This document shows positions 35,672-45,776 of a stretch of 57,894 nt of DNA, in pieces. The translations under genes were made by a program, and so were the position numbers. This DNA is from an uncultured Alteromonadaceae bacterium (GTDB lineage Bacteria > Pseudomonadota > Gammaproteobacteria > Enterobacterales > Alteromonadaceae), in the NCBI GenBank assembly GCA_938085045.1, contig CALKGI010000252.1, positions 1 through 57,894 of the forward strand, written 5' to 3'. Position 1 is the stretch's first letter. Each line of letters starts with the position of its first letter. Below the pieces are notes generated by a model. That model saw only the letters and a list, made by a program, of their open reading frames with translations, had not been told where the DNA came from and did not search any database.

Positions 35672-36974
35672 GGTTATGCTCCCCAGCTTCATAAGGGCAG
35701 CACCCTTGTTCGATGTGTTTTATAAAATCGTCGCGGTAGTAATTCAGTGCGCTCTGTAATGGTTCAACTGCGCCCGGTGCCAGTGCGCAAAAAGTGTTGC
35801 CTGGGGCTGCAAAGCGAGTGAGGGCTTCGAGTTGTTCTATATCGCACATTTCTCCTCGGCCTTGTTCGATTTTTTCTAGTATTTCGACGCCCCAAGGTAG
35901 CCCTTCGCGGCACGGTGTGCACCAGCCGCAAGATTCTTGAGCAAAAAATTTCACCAGATTTATAACCATTTCGATTGGGCAATATTTGTCGTCGAGCACT
36001 ATGATGGTGCCGGTACCCATACGGCTGCGAACTTTGCCTATTTCGTCATAATCCATGGGGGTGTCGAGGTGTTCTTCGGTTAAAAAGTCGGTTGAGCCGC
36101 CGCCGGGTAAATACCCTTTAAGCTTGTAACCGTCACACATGCCGCCGCCGTGAACTTCAATTAATTCGCGAATTGGCGTGCCCATAGGCAACTCCCACAA
36201 ACCGGGAGTTTTGACTCGGCCACTAACGCCAAAAATCTTGGTGCCCGCATCTTTACATCGACCAAGACCTTTAAACCAGTCAGGGCCAAAATTAATGATA
36301 TGAGGTAAATTGCAAAAGGTTTCGACATTGTTGACTATGGTTGGTTTGCCCCATAATCCGGCAACTTGTGGAAATGGCGGTTTGGCGCGTGGGTTGGCTC
36401 GTTTACCTTCGAGTGAATTGATTAGTGCGGTTTCTTCGCCGCAAATATAACGTCCGGCACTGGTGTGAATGTGAATGTCGTAATCAAACCCGCTGCCTTG
36501 AATATTTTTGCCGAGCAGTCCGGCGTCGTAACATTCTTGAATGGCTTTTTCTATGCGTTCTATCGCAAGGTAATAGTCGCCACGAATAAACACATAACCT
36601 ATATCGGCTTGTAGGGTGAAACCGCCGACAATTAAACCTTCGAGGATTTGGTGCGGTGATTTTTCGAGTAACCAGCGGTCTTTGAATGCGCCGGGTTCCA
36701 TTTCGTCGGCGTTAACTATCATATATTTGGGGCTGGGGGCATCGTCACCTTGTGGAACAAAGCTCCATTTTAAGCCTGTTGGAAATCCCGCACCGCCACG
36801 TCCTCGTAGGCCTGATTGTTTGATGGTTTCTAGCACATCGGGGGATGTCATTGTCAGCGCTTTTTTCAAGCCATCGTAACCGCCATGGGTTTGATATTGT
36901 TCGAGCGTCCAACAATTTTCATCATCGGTTATGAAGCGGGTCAATGGATTGCTGGGGGCTTGTTGTTCACTCAT
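35664..36974 (-). CDS. nuoF: NuoF, NADH-binding FMN subunit
   Basis: Subunit of 436 residues that binds NADH, FMN and cluster N3. The glycine-rich GRGGAGFPTG (58-67) forms the NADH/FMN site; the SLBB-type middle part and the C-terminal CGWCTPCREG motif, plus a further Cys near FCALAPG, hold the [4Fe-4S] cluster. It is where electrons enter complex I. The start overlaps the nuoE stop by 4 bp. Confidence 0.97.
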   Translation of the reverse strand: MSEQQAPSNPLTRFITDDENCWTLEQYQTHGGYDGLKKALTMTSPDVLETIKQSGLRGRGGAGFPTGLKWSFVPQGDDAPSPKYMIVNADEMEPGAFKDRWLLEKSPHQILEGLIVGGFTLQADIGYVFIRGDYYLAIERIEKAIQECYDAGLLGKNIQGSGFDYDIHIHTSAGRYICGEETALINSLEGKRANPRAKPPFPQVAGLWGKPTIVNNVETFCNLPHIINFGPDWFKGLGRCKDAGTKIFGVSGRVKTPGLWELPMGTPIRELIEVHGGGMCDGYKLKGYLPGGGSTDFLTEEHLDTPMDYDEIGKVRSRMGTGTIIVLDDKYCPIEMVINLVKFFAQESCGWCTPCREGLPWGVEILEKIEQGRGEMCDIEQLEALTRFAAPGNTFCALAPGAVEPLQSALNYYRDDFIKHIEQGCCPYEAGEHNHD

Positions 36975-37528
36975 GATTTATCTCCTGCTTTTGAGGAGAG
37001 GTCTTTGAGAATGTTAGCCACCGAGTTTTCATCCATCAGTTCGAATAACTTTTCGCTGGCAATCATTACAGGGGCTTTGTCGCAGGCGCCTAAACATGGC
37101 AGAGGAATTAGCGTGAATTGGTCATCGGCAGTCGTTTGGCCGTTGCCTATACCGAGTTTTTTACTAAGGCATTTGCGGATTTTTTTACCGCCCATTAAAT
37201 CGCAACTTATACCATCGCAAGGGTGTAAAACTACCTTGCCAACGGGTTGACGGAATATCAGGTTATAAAAAGTGGCTACGGCGTCTAAATCGGCGGTAGA
37301 GACTTTCATATGGTCTGACAGGGCTTTGAGGCAAGCATCGCTGACCCAACCTCGGTGTTGCTGGATGATTTTTAACGCGTCAATAGAAGCGCCACTGGCA
37401 AAGGGGACGTGGTGCAGGGCATCGTTAATTTGCTTAATTTCTGACTCGCTCAGTTCAACCGTTTCGTTGGTTGGAATGATGGGGTGCTGCCCTGGTTTAT
37501 TCTTGTTTGGTTGTATTAGCTCTGGCAA
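36971..37528 (-). CDS. nuoE: NuoE, [2Fe-2S] subunit
   Basis: Thioredoxin-fold subunit of 185 residues with cluster N1a. The four ligands are in the two usual pairs: HPCDGISCD and PCLGACDKAP. It stands next to NuoF in the enzyme and in the operon. It begins 11 bp after the nuoCD stop. The N-terminal 25 residues (MPELIQPNKNKPGQHPI) are longer than in E. coli and unstructured-looking. Confidence 0.97.
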   Translation of the reverse strand: MPELIQPNKNKPGQHPIIPTNETVELSESEIKQINDALHHVPFASGASIDALKIIQQHRGWVSDACLKALSDHMKVSTADLDAVATFYNLIFRQPVGKVVLHPCDGISCDLMGGKKIRKCLSKKLGIGNGQTTADDQFTLIPLPCLGACDKAPVMIASEKLFELMDENSVANILKDLSSKAGDKS

Positions 37529-37538
37529 TGTCTATCTC

Positions 37539-39317
37539 CTACCTATCCACGTCGGCCATGACAAAGTCGATGCTGGCAATAATGGTGATCAAATCCGCAA
37601 TCATTAACCCTTTGGCCATGGGGGGGATCATCTGCAAATGGGCAAATGACGGGGTGCGAATGCGGGTTCGATAACTCGTTCCAGTGCCGTCACTTATCAT
37701 CGTGTAGCTGTTAATACCCTTGGTCGCCTCTACCGCAAACGTGGTTTCGCCCTTGGGCATAACCGTGCCCCAGCTGACATTGAGAAAATGTTGAATAAGG
37801 GTTTCGATATCATGTTTGCTTTGGTGATTCATTGGCGGTGTGGTTGACGGATGGTCGGCTTTATAAGGGCCTTGTGGCATGTTGTCGACACATTGGCGGA
37901 TTATGCGAATACTTTGGCGCATTTCTTCAACACGTACTCGGGTGCGAGCATAAGCATCGCCTTGGTCGTCTAGTGGTACTTCAAAGTCGTAATTTTCGTA
38001 ACCGCTATAAGGCTTTTTCTTACGTAAATCGTAATCGCAACCGGTGGCTCTAAGTCCTGCGCCGGTAATGCCCCAATCGAGTGCTTGATTGGTGTCGTAT
38101 TTGCCAATGCCAATGCTGCGCTTTTTCAAAATGCTGTTTTGCATCACCATCACTTCGTATTCGTCCAAACGTTTGGGGAAATAGTCAGTGAATTCGCGCA
38201 TCATCTTGTCCCAACCTTTTGGCAGGTCTTGAGCCACGCCGCCAATGCGGAACCAGCTAGGGTGCATCCGGGCGCCTGTGATGGCTTCGATGATGCCAAA
38301 TAGTTTTTCTCTGTCGACAAAAAGGTAAAAGATTGGTGATAACTGGCCAACATCTTGCGCGAACGTGCCAAAAAATAGCATGTGACTGAGAATACGAAAG
38401 CACTCAGACATCATCACGCGAATGCATTTAACCCTGTCTGATACTTCAATTCCAGCTAATTGCTCAAGTGCTAAGACGTAGGGGAAATTGTTCATCACCC
38501 CGCCAAGGTAATCAATGCGGTCGGTGTAAGGAATAAAGCCGTGCCACGTTTGGCGTTCAGCAATTTTTTCGGCCCCGCGGTGGTGGTAGCCAATGTCGGG
38601 TACTGAGTCGACCACGCGTTCACCATCTAATTGCAGGGCTACGCGAAATACTCCGTGAACGCTGGGGTGGTTAGGGCCAAGGTTTAAAAACATGTAGTCG
38701 TTGTCTGCTGAGCTGGTGGCCATGCCCCAATCTTCTGGCACAAAACGCAAGGCTTCTTGCTCTTTTGCCAGTTTTTGTTCATCTATGGTAAACGGGTCTT
38801 TTTCGGTGGCGCGACAAGGGAATTCTTTACGCAGTGGGTGACCTTTAAAAGTGGGTGGCAATAAAATGCGTCTTAAAGTGGGATGACCGTCAAAAACAAT
38901 GCCGAATAGATCCCAACATTCGCGTTCATACCAGTTGGCGTTGGGCCATAAGTCGGTGATGCTGTTAATGTGTAAGTCGTCTTTGTCTAGCGCGACTTTC
39001 AAGCGAATGTGTTGATTTCGCTCGACCGATAATAGCTGATAAACAACCGTAAAATCTTTGCAGGGCAGCGTATTTTTGTCCAAACGTAAACGTTCATCTA
39101 CGCCAAACAAATCGAACAGCATGGCAAAGGGTTGGCGTAGGCTTTTTAATAACGATAAGGTGGGCAGCAAAGTGTTGGCGGTAACCCACAAGGTTAAAGT
39201 GTCATCAGCGGTTTTTTGAACTGTGTATTTGTCGCGACTGAGCAGAGCAAATAATTCTGGGAGTTGCTCGGCGTGGTTGTTTTCGACTGAATCCTGTGGG
39301 GGTTGCTCTTGAGGCAT
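37539..39317 (-). CDS. nuoC: NuoCD, fused subunits C and D
   Basis: Fusion protein of 592 residues: an N-terminal NuoC part (about 1-185, ending near [13 protein letters not shown]) and a C-terminal NuoD part (about 200-592). The NuoD part has [14 protein letters not shown], the [16 protein letters not shown] block with the quinone-site histidine and a tyrosine from the [12 protein letters not shown] region. The fusion is the same as in E. coli and most gammaproteobacteria. The start lies 3 bp after the nuoB stop. An acidic, glutamine- and proline-rich leader of about 18 residues precedes the conserved part. Confidence 0.96.
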   Translation of the reverse strand: MPQEQPPQDSVENNHAEQLPELFALLSRDKYTVQKTADDTLTLWVTANTLLPTLSLLKSLRQPFAMLFDLFGVDERLRLDKNTLPCKDFTVVYQLLSVERNQHIRLKVALDKDDLHINSITDLWPNANWYERECWDLFGIVFDGHPTLRRILLPPTFKGHPLRKEFPCRATEKDPFTIDEQKLAKEQEALRFVPEDWGMATSSADNDYMFLNLGPNHPSVHGVFRVALQLDGERVVDSVPDIGYHHRGAEKIAERQTWHGFIPYTDRIDYLGGVMNNFPYVLALEQLAGIEVSDRVKCIRVMMSECFRILSHMLFFGTFAQDVGQLSPIFYLFVDREKLFGIIEAITGARMHPSWFRIGGVAQDLPKGWDKMMREFTDYFPKRLDEYEVMVMQNSILKKRSIGIGKYDTNQALDWGITGAGLRATGCDYDLRKKKPYSGYENYDFEVPLDDQGDAYARTRVRVEEMRQSIRIIRQCVDNMPQGPYKADHPSTTPPMNHQSKHDIETLIQHFLNVSWGTVMPKGETTFAVEATKGINSYTMISDGTGTSYRTRIRTPSFAHLQMIPPMAKGLMIADLITIIASIDFVMADVDR

Positions 39318-39320
39318 TGG

Positions 39321-39965
39321 CTAAACCTCGTCCGGTGTTCTTAATTTGGTCATTTTCATTCGCTCTTCGTTCTTTTCATCGCGCATATTACGACAAGCAA
39401 AGGCTTCAATTTCTTCGGGTGTTATTACACGGTTTAGCGGCCTTCGTTGTTTGCCATCGCCATTTTTAATGGCATCTTGGAGCAACGTTAACCCATACAT
39501 AAGCGCTTCGGGTCTTGGTGGGCAACCGGGTACGTAAACATCAACGGGCAAAAAGCGATCGGCGCCTTGCACCACACTATAAACATCGTACATGCCGCCA
39601 GAATTGGCGCACGAGCCCATGCTGATCACCCATTTGGGTTCGAGCATCTGGTCGTATAGGTGTTGAATAACCGGGGCCATTTTCAAAAAAACGGTGCCTG
39701 ATATTACAATTAAGTCGGCTTCTCTAGGGGTAGCTCGAATAACTTCTGAGCCGAAGCGGGCGATGTCGTGGCGGCTGGTAAATGAGGTGGCCATTTCGAC
39801 ATAACAGCAAGACAGACCAAAGTTAAACGGCCAGATTGAGTTGCTGCGACCCCAGTTTACTAAGTCGTCGAGTTTGGTCATGATCAGGTTTTTTTCGATG
39901 ATCTCTTCCATGCCAACGGCTTGTGTTTCGATCACTTCTTCGGGTTTGGTGAGTTGCCAACGCAT
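39321..39965 (-). CDS. nuoB: NuoB, cluster N2 subunit
   Basis: Subunit of 214 residues that holds cluster N2, the last iron-sulfur centre before quinone. The tandem cysteines [12 protein letters not shown] and the two distal cysteines MGSCANSGG and VPGCPPRPE are all present. The ATG at 39965 follows the nuoA stop by one base; the open frame continues to 40034, but that would overlap nuoA by 67 bp and add a tail with no conservation. A C-terminal charged tail ([13 protein letters not shown]) is longer than in many NuoB. Confidence 0.96.
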   Translation of the reverse strand: MRWQLTKPEEVIETQAVGMEEIIEKNLIMTKLDDLVNWGRSNSIWPFNFGLSCCYVEMATSFTSRHDIARFGSEVIRATPREADLIVISGTVFLKMAPVIQHLYDQMLEPKWVISMGSCANSGGMYDVYSVVQGADRFLPVDVYVPGCPPRPEALMYGLTLLQDAIKNGDGKQRRPLNRVITPEEIEAFACRNMRDEKNEERMKMTKLRTPDEV

Positions 39966-39966
39966 A

Positions 39967-40338
39967 TTATTCAATACCGCCTTGTTTTTTTCCCCAGTCG
40001 AACGCCCCTTGCCTAACTTCGTAAAAAAGACCAATTAGCAGGGCAAAAATGAAAAAACTGGTGATGATAAAACCTTGCCAGCCTGCTTCCATCACCACAA
40101 TCGACCAGATGTATAAAAACACCGCTTCGAGGTCGAAAATGACGAAAGAGATAGCCACCAGAAAATAATTGACGTTCCAGCGGATGTCGGTTGTGCCGCT
40201 TGGCACAATGCCAGATTCGTAGGGGAGCTTGTTAACACGCTTGCCAGTTTTTGGATTGAGCAGATGAGAGACCAACAACATGGTCATTGTTAAAAGGAGC
40301 ACAGCAATTAAATAAACCAAAAAACTCGTTGAGATCAT
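39967..40338 (-). CDS. nuoA: NuoA, NADH:quinone oxidoreductase subunit A
   Basis: First gene of the nuo operon: 123 residues with three membrane helices. The loop between helices 1 and 2 has [12 protein letters not shown] and helix 2 begins [35 protein letters not shown], the segment with the conserved Asp/Glu residues of the quinone region. The operon's promoter must lie in the 250 bp upstream. Confidence 0.97.
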   Translation of the reverse strand: MISTSFLVYLIAVLLLTMTMLLVSHLLNPKTGKRVNKLPYESGIVPSGTTDIRWNVNYFLVAISFVIFDLEAVFLYIWSIVVMEAGWQGFIITSFFIFALLIGLFYEVRQGAFDWGKKQGGIE

Positions 40339-40588
40339 ATGTCGCCTTAACCTTTGTTTTTGTTATTAAAGTTACTACTTAGGCGATGTTTCTTGAAATA
40401 GAATGAAGCAAAGAAAACTGCCTGTAAAAACAGCATAGACCAGATTTCACACAAACCACAAGAAAGAGCAAATAATTATGAAAGGGGACGATTTAGCGGT
40501 TTTTATATACAAACAGCAAAAACAAGCGGCTTAAAGTGTACAATAAGTCGCCTGAAAGGGGATGTAGTCTTAAATTATTGGTTGATAA
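40339..40588 (-). promoter_or_regulatory. Upstream region of the nuo operon
   Basis: About 250 bp that must contain the operon promoter. On the minus strand TTGTGG and TATGCT with an 18-bp spacer (about 40430-40459) form a possible sigma-70 promoter about 100 bp before nuoA. I do not see a clear FNR, ArcA or NarL site. Confidence 0.3.
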
Positions 40589-41020
40589 CTAAACTAAGCG
40601 GGCATGGCCCTTTTCGTACATTGAATGCAGCTGCACATCGATGGCTTTAAGCACATCTGAACGACTGATAATGCCTAGCAAACGGCCTTCATCATCTACA
40701 ACTGGATATAATTTAGGCTTATGGCCTTTCATCTGTTGTGCCAAATCGAGTACTGAATCATCTTTAGTGACAGTTAATGGCTCAGCGTGCATCATTTCAT
40801 TAACGGTGCAATGCGACTCGCCAAGGTAGGTGGCTTCAAGCATTCGTGCCAAACAGTCTTGTTCAGACAAAAAACCCACCACATGTTTGTGGTTGTCAAT
40901 TACTGGCCCGCCAATTTGATGGGAATGTAAAAATCGTTCAACCGCCTCGGCGATGGTCATATCTATTTTGAATGTCACCGGTCGTTTGTTCATGTAATCC
41001 GCAACTTTTATGGATTCCAT
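40589..41020 (-). CDS. CBS-domain protein
   Basis: A 143-residue protein consisting of two CBS motifs (about 8-60 and 72-130). Pairs of this kind fold into a module that binds adenosyl nucleotides (AMP, ATP, SAM) and acts as an energy sensor. It has no attached enzyme or transporter domain, so it should regulate a partner protein. It is transcribed in the same direction as nuo, about 250 bp upstream, probably from its own promoter. Target unknown. Confidence 0.9.
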   Translation of the reverse strand: MESIKVADYMNKRPVTFKIDMTIAEAVERFLHSHQIGGPVIDNHKHVVGFLSEQDCLARMLEATYLGESHCTVNEMMHAEPLTVTKDDSVLDLAQQMKGHKPKLYPVVDDEGRLLGIISRSDVLKAIDVQLHSMYEKGHARLV

Positions 41021-41576
41021 AGTCTTCTCCTAATTATCTGGATGCATCACGTTTTTTGTTATGAAGGACAAACCCTTTACACTAACTTTTTGATTACTCA
41101 CGCAGATTGTTAACACTAGGGCCTATATTACAAGCGTAGACTTGATTTGGTTTTTTGCGTTGGTTTTTTGGATTGAACGCAGAGACCATTATGAGGTGAA
41201 CTGTTTTATTTCCGGATTTTTGATGTTTACGCACTATTGTTCATTAACGCATGTTTTGTATGATAATTTGGTGCTAAAACTGCTCAAATTGATGGTTCAG
41301 AGCTGGTAAAGCAAGCGGCAGACATTTTGTCGACTTCTTATCACAATATGGCTGGTTTTATGGGGCTATTTTGCTAAAGCACAGGTGAGCAACCTTGATT
41401 TTAACAGTGAATACAGTGTTGATAATTGCGTTTCTTTTTAGTTTGTAAAATGAACTGATTTCGCTGGTTATTAACGCCTTGTATTTGAGGGCTTTTGGCA
41501 TACACTGAGGATTAAAGTGGTATTCCCCTATTGACAAATGGACGATTCCTCCCATAATGGGAGATAAGGATGTGTT
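41021..41576. other. Long intergenic region upstream of higBA
   Basis: No gene is supported. A 37-codon open stretch on the plus strand (41267-41377, ending in TAA) has coding-like amino-acid use (IDGSELVKQAADILSTS) but no start codon and no recognised homolog; it may be a relic of a decayed gene. The minus-strand frame at 41358-41555 is a chance frame. The last 45 bases carry the higBA promoter. Confidence 0.5.
41531..41570 (+). promoter_or_regulatory. higBA promoter with palindromic operator
   Basis: TTGACA (41531-41536) and CATAAT (41553-41558), 16 bp apart, form a sigma-70 promoter. A perfect palindrome CTCCCAT-A-ATGGGAG (41549-41563) covers the -10 box. In HigBA and similar systems the antitoxin represses its own operon by binding such sites, so this is the likely HigA operator. 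AAGGA (41566-41570) is the ribosome site for higB, 6 bp from the ATG at 41577. Confidence 0.75.
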
Positions 41577-41879
41577 ATGCGAATCATTTCTAAAAAGACT
41601 CTACGGTTATTCTGGGTGTCTAATCCCAAATACATGAATTCTCAAAGCGCCCTTGAGGTGTGGCATGATGAAGCCCGAAAGTCTTCATGGAAAACACCAG
41701 CCGACATAAAAGCCAAATATGCACACGCCAGTATCCTTAAAAACAATCGAGTTGTCTTTAATATTAAAGGTAACGACTATCGATTGGTTGTCAGAATTAA
41801 TTACGATTTTGGTATCGTCTATATTCGGTTTATAGGCACGCACAAACAGTATGACGAAATTGATGTGGAGACCATTTAA
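41577..41879 (+). CDS. higB: HigB, type II toxin (mRNA interferase)
   Basis: A 100-residue RelE-superfamily toxin of the HigB type (PF09907). Typical elements are the helix EVWHDEARKSSWKTPADIKAKY, the strand VFNIKGNDYRLVVRINYD and the end IRFIGTHKQYDEIDVETI, with Arg and His residues expected to contact mRNA. HigB cleaves translated mRNA at the ribosome when it is not bound by HigA. The toxin gene comes first, the usual order for this family. Its stop is at the base before the antitoxin ATG. Confidence 0.93.
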   Translation: MRIISKKTLRLFWVSNPKYMNSQSALEVWHDEARKSSWKTPADIKAKYAHASILKNNRVVFNIKGNDYRLVVRINYDFGIVYIRFIGTHKQYDEIDVETI

Positions 41880-42248
41880 ATGAACATTAAACCTATTAAA
41901 TCAGAACAGGATTATGAACAAATGCTTGAACGCATCGATGTGTTATTTGATGCAAAAAAAGACACGCCAGAAGGTGATGAACTCGATATTCTGGCGACTT
42001 TGGTCGACGTTTACGAGAACAAGCATTATGCCATTGACGCACCTGAACCTATAGCAGCCATTATGTTTCGCATGGAGCAAGAAGGGTTGACGAATAAAGA
42101 CATGGTTCCCTACATTGGTCACTCAGGTCGGGTGTCGGAGGTGCTCAATTATAAGCGAAGTCTGACCCTGCCAATGATCAGAAAACTCAACAAAGGTCTT
42201 AAAATTCCTGCTGAAAATCTGGTTCAAGATTATGAATTGAAAGTTTGA
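41880..42248 (+). CDS. higA: HigA, antitoxin with helix-turn-helix
   Basis: A 122-residue antitoxin of the COG5499 type. The N-terminal part (EGDELDILATLVDVYENKHYAID) is helical and the C-terminal part is an XRE-like helix-turn-helix: PEPIAAIMFRMEQEGLTNKDMVPYIGHSGRVSEVLNYKRSLTLPMIRKLNKGL. It neutralises HigB and is expected to bind the palindrome at 41549-41563. The ATG directly follows the higB stop, so translation is coupled. Confidence 0.93.
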   Translation: MNIKPIKSEQDYEQMLERIDVLFDAKKDTPEGDELDILATLVDVYENKHYAIDAPEPIAAIMFRMEQEGLTNKDMVPYIGHSGRVSEVLNYKRSLTLPMIRKLNKGLKIPAENLVQDYELKV

Positions 42249-42290
42249 GCATTTTGTAAGCGAGGTTAGCCTCTCGCTTACTGCACTATA

Positions 42291-45200
42291 TTAATCAACC
42301 TCCACAGCAACAACATTATCCCCAACATCTGCATCAAGTCGGGTTAAAAACGGATCAACCACCACAAACAGCGGCTTTTTATCCACAATTAAGCTAACTC
42401 GTTGATGTTCACTGGTGACAAGCTGTGAAATTAACAGTAATGACTGTTCGGTATTTGTATCAGGATGCTGTTCAAACAAACCAATTTGAATCGGTTCGTC
42501 GATAGCAATTGGTAAATATTCTCCATGTTCATCAGCTGCCAACCTTTTTGCTGTTAAATCAAATTCAACACGATAGCGGCCATCGGGCGTTAAGGTGACA
42601 GTGGCGTTGCTGGCAGCCAAATCGTATTCAATGATTAAGTTGAGCCAGTCATCTATTAACCTTTGTTGTTGCTGAGTACTTACCGCTTTTAATTCGTTGA
42701 CTAAGTCTGCCGTTGTTGCGTTCATTAGAGTGTGATGAGCTTTCATAAAACTACGTAAAGCCTGATTGAATTTTGCTTCTCCCAACAACTGCTTCAGCGC
42801 TTGCATTGTGACTGCACCTTTGCCGTAACTCAGGTAGTTTTGATCTTCAGTTAATGTCAACGGCACTTCTGGCGTGCGCCGGTATGAACGGCCTGAAAAA
42901 TAACGGCGTTGGTTAAGTTTGCCAAGTGCTCGAGTCATTGCACTGCCATGTAATTTATCTAAAACTTCAATTTCGACGTATTTGGCCAGTGATTCGATGA
43001 TGATGTCGGCACCTTTAGTGATTTTAGGCGCCAGTTTTTCACCCCACCATTGATGTGCTACTTCGTGGATGGTGCGCCTTACTACAGTATTCACAACGTT
43101 TGGGTTGGATGTGTCTAACGTATACATGCTGGTTTCGTTCATTGCCACGATACCTGCCGATGCTCTGCCGCCAAAGCGGGTGTAACCGGGCACTTCGAGT
43201 ATGCGCAAACTGCTATATGGATAGCTGCCCAAATGTTGTTCTGCGTAATCAATTGTGGCCTTTGTGGCTTTTATCATTTCGTCGATATTGGTTTGATGGC
43301 CGAGGTGAAAATACATTTGAATTGGCACACCTTTATAGTTGGTGCTTTGCAGCTGATAACGAGCAGAGAAGTAACTCATGCCCGGATAGATGGTTTGTGC
43401 CATTTTGTAATGAAAATAAGCTCGACCAGCTTTTTTCCACTGTTTTACTAACTTGCCAGAGGTCACCGCTGTTTGGTCTGCTGCGGTCGAAATAATGGAT
43501 TCAAAGTGCCTTTTTTGGGTGATGAATTTACCTTCATCACCCTCGGTTTTAGCGGGTAATCCGTGCCTTTTCCGTTCATTCGATGATTTAATTTCAAGCC
43601 TGCTCATATAGCCTAATACGGGTTCAATTTGACGTTGAGTAAAATAGCTGCCGTTTGATGTGATGGTGTTGTTGATGGCAAAAGGCGTTGACGATTGTTC
43701 CAAACGGTAGCTCATTAAAGTGGTATTGCCGGGTAACAAGGGCTGTTGCAACTCAAACAAGTAAACATGCCATTGTTTGGTCGAATCTTGTCGCGTCAGT
43801 TTGGCACTTGAGATGTTGATTTGCGCCAATGCTGTGCGTGAAGAGACAAAAATTTTGTGAATGGCTTTGTTACTGGTATTGATTAGCCGGTTGGCGGCTT
43901 TTACTTGATACCTTTGCTGATTGGGAAAGATGTCGACGACTGTTTTAGTAGAGCGTATTTGTGGTGCACTCAATGTTTGATATTGCTTGTATTTGCGCTC
44001 GTAGGCAGCTCGATTGTTGAGGTTTTCATCACTGGACTGATGGTCGATTTGATAGAACATTGCGCCACCTGTTACTGCCACAACAATAAAGACTGTAATT
44101 GTGTTTAAACTTTTCTGCGACTCTATTCTATGCCAACTATGTACCGTGAAAATTGCGATAACGACCGCAATAAATGTCCAAAGTGCAGCAAACCAGTGAA
44201 ACTTGGTTGCGTATTGTCCGTAACCTGTCAATTCGGTGTGATTTCGTAGCATCGATGGAAATTGGTTGAATTGCAACATGGGGTGCTCAAAACCTAGCGT
44301 TGGCATTAACTTGCTTAGCATTAGTACCAATAATCCACTGACTACCATCCCTAAGTATTTGTTAGCGACCGGTGTGCGGGCAAGTAGGGTTTGAATGAAT
44401 ACGATAAACACGGTTTGAACAAATAACGGCAGCGCAAAAAAGTAGTACATCGACAGGTAATGCGCCAATTCTATTCGGTAATAGCCACTGCCAATTTGAT
44501 AGCTGATGGCCAGCACAATTAACAAGGTGATAAGCGCCACCACAATGAAAAACAACGACAATAGTTTGGCCATATAACGAGTGCTATTAGTCACTGGATT
44601 ACTGTCTAGCAGTGTATCGACCTTTAATAATCGTTCTTGCCATAGGCTTTGCGCGCTGTAAAAAATAATGAGAAATAAGCCCAACCCTGGCAAACCCTCT
44701 GCGCAGTAACTGATTAACAATGAAGTTGTTGGATACCTGCCGGATATACTGCCGTTGCCATTAACGACCATAATTATGCCGACGATCACAAGGGCGCCCC
44801 AAAGTAACAATGCGATGCGAAAGGGCCAGTTGTTGGTGAGTTGTTTTATTTCAAAACCCGCCATGGATATTAGGCAGCTTAATCGGTTGTTTTGCGTCTT
44901 GACCCATGACAATTCGACTTCATCGGTGGGTTGTTCTTCGACTGCTGATTTAGCTTGTTTTTTTGATTTTGGCAGCAGTGACTTTTCACATCTGAGTACA
45001 ATGAACAGTGTAAACGACAACCAAAGCAAACGGTTGTAAAACAGATTGCCGTCAAAAGCTATTAGGTATTGGTTTTTTTGCTGTGGCGTCCAGTGGCTAG
45101 TTTGTTCGAAAAAGGCGCTGGTGCCGAACGGGTCGAGTAAAGCAAATATGCCGACAATTTCGGGCGCTGCCATCACAGGAGTAGAAAAAACAGGTGCGCC

Positions 45201-45773
45201 TATGAACCCGACCGACAACCAGAACACCGCAAACAAGGCAACACCCGCCAAATAGGTGAGCATCGCATTTTGCCATTTAGCAGTGATGACAAACAGTAAG
45301 GTGGTGACGATAAAGGCATTGGGCATGCTGAATAAAAACCATGGCCACAGGTAGTGGCTGATGTGTGAGTTGGCAATTTTTGTGTTGTCTAAATCTGGTG
45401 CAAACAAACCCAGATATAAGCCAAGCAATAAGACTGACAATAGGGCTAATACAGCGACAAAAACAACGATAAAGCGACTGATAAATTGTTGCCTTGCCGC
45501 CAAAGTGCTGGTGATGCCATCCATTTGATATTCTTTGTCTCGAAGCACCGACTGAACGCAGAACAACATAGTAGCCAACACCCCGAGCACCGTAGATAAG
45601 GCGATGAAAAAGTTGAGTTTATATGGGGCGTTGTGGTTGAGCAATGCCATACCAACACCCAGTTCGTCGGCTGTTACCACTGCGCCATAGCCAAAAAATG
45701 CGATGGTCAATACGATAAATGACACTTGTTTGACTTGATAGCGCCACTCAAATTGAACTAATGATCTGAGCAT
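42291..45773 (-). CDS. ABC permease fused to M1-type metallopeptidase
   Basis: A 1160-residue membrane protein. The first half (about 1-590) has about 12 transmembrane helices in two ABC-2-like permease blocks; the second half is an M1-family aminopeptidase-like domain that should face the periplasm. The zinc site is HEVAHQWW (H903, E904, H907) with a third ligand E927 in ESLAKY, one residue further than the textbook HEXXH-x18-E; this is also my memory of other permease/M1 fusions. The exopeptidase GAMEN motif is not evident. The following gene encodes the matching ATPase. The natural substrate is not known; peptide handling or export is a reasonable guess. Confidence 0.85.
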   Translation of the reverse strand: MLRSLVQFEWRYQVKQVSFIVLTIAFFGYGAVVTADELGVGMALLNHNAPYKLNFFIALSTVLGVLATMLFCVQSVLRDKEYQMDGITSTLAARQQFISRFIVVFVAVLALLSVLLLGLYLGLFAPDLDNTKIANSHISHYLWPWFLFSMPNAFIVTTLLFVITAKWQNAMLTYLAGVALFAVFWLSVGFIGAPVFSTPVMAAPEIVGIFALLDPFGTSAFFEQTSHWTPQQKNQYLIAFDGNLFYNRLLWLSFTLFIVLRCEKSLLPKSKKQAKSAVEEQPTDEVELSWVKTQNNRLSCLISMAGFEIKQLTNNWPFRIALLLWGALVIVGIIMVVNGNGSISGRYPTTSLLISYCAEGLPGLGLFLIIFYSAQSLWQERLLKVDTLLDSNPVTNSTRYMAKLLSLFFIVVALITLLIVLAISYQIGSGYYRIELAHYLSMYYFFALPLFVQTVFIVFIQTLLARTPVANKYLGMVVSGLLVLMLSKLMPTLGFEHPMLQFNQFPSMLRNHTELTGYGQYATKFHWFAALWTFIAVVIAIFTVHSWHRIESQKSLNTITVFIVVAVTGGAMFYQIDHQSSDENLNNRAAYERKYKQYQTLSAPQIRSTKTVVDIFPNQQRYQVKAANRLINTSNKAIHKIFVSSRTALAQINISSAKLTRQDSTKQWHVYLFELQQPLLPGNTTLMSYRLEQSSTPFAINNTITSNGSYFTQRQIEPVLGYMSRLEIKSSNERKRHGLPAKTEGDEGKFITQKRHFESIISTAADQTAVTSGKLVKQWKKAGRAYFHYKMAQTIYPGMSYFSARYQLQSTNYKGVPIQMYFHLGHQTNIDEMIKATKATIDYAEQHLGSYPYSSLRILEVPGYTRFGGRASAGIVAMNETSMYTLDTSNPNVVNTVVRRTIHEVAHQWWGEKLAPKITKGADIIIESLAKYVEIEVLDKLHGSAMTRALGKLNQRRYFSGRSYRRTPEVPLTLTEDQNYLSYGKGAVTMQALKQLLGEAKFNQALRSFMKAHHTLMNATTADLVNELKAVSTQQQQRLIDDWLNLIIEYDLAASNATVTLTPDGRYRVEFDLTAKRLAADEHGEYLPIAIDEPIQIGLFEQHPDTNTEQSLLLISQLVTSEHQRVSLIVDKKPLFVVVDPFLTRLDADVGDNVVAVEVD

Positions 45774-45776
45774 GAC

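Noticed and set aside
41358-41555. 65-codon minus-strand frame
   Set aside because: Overlaps the higBA promoter; no start signal or protein-like sequence.
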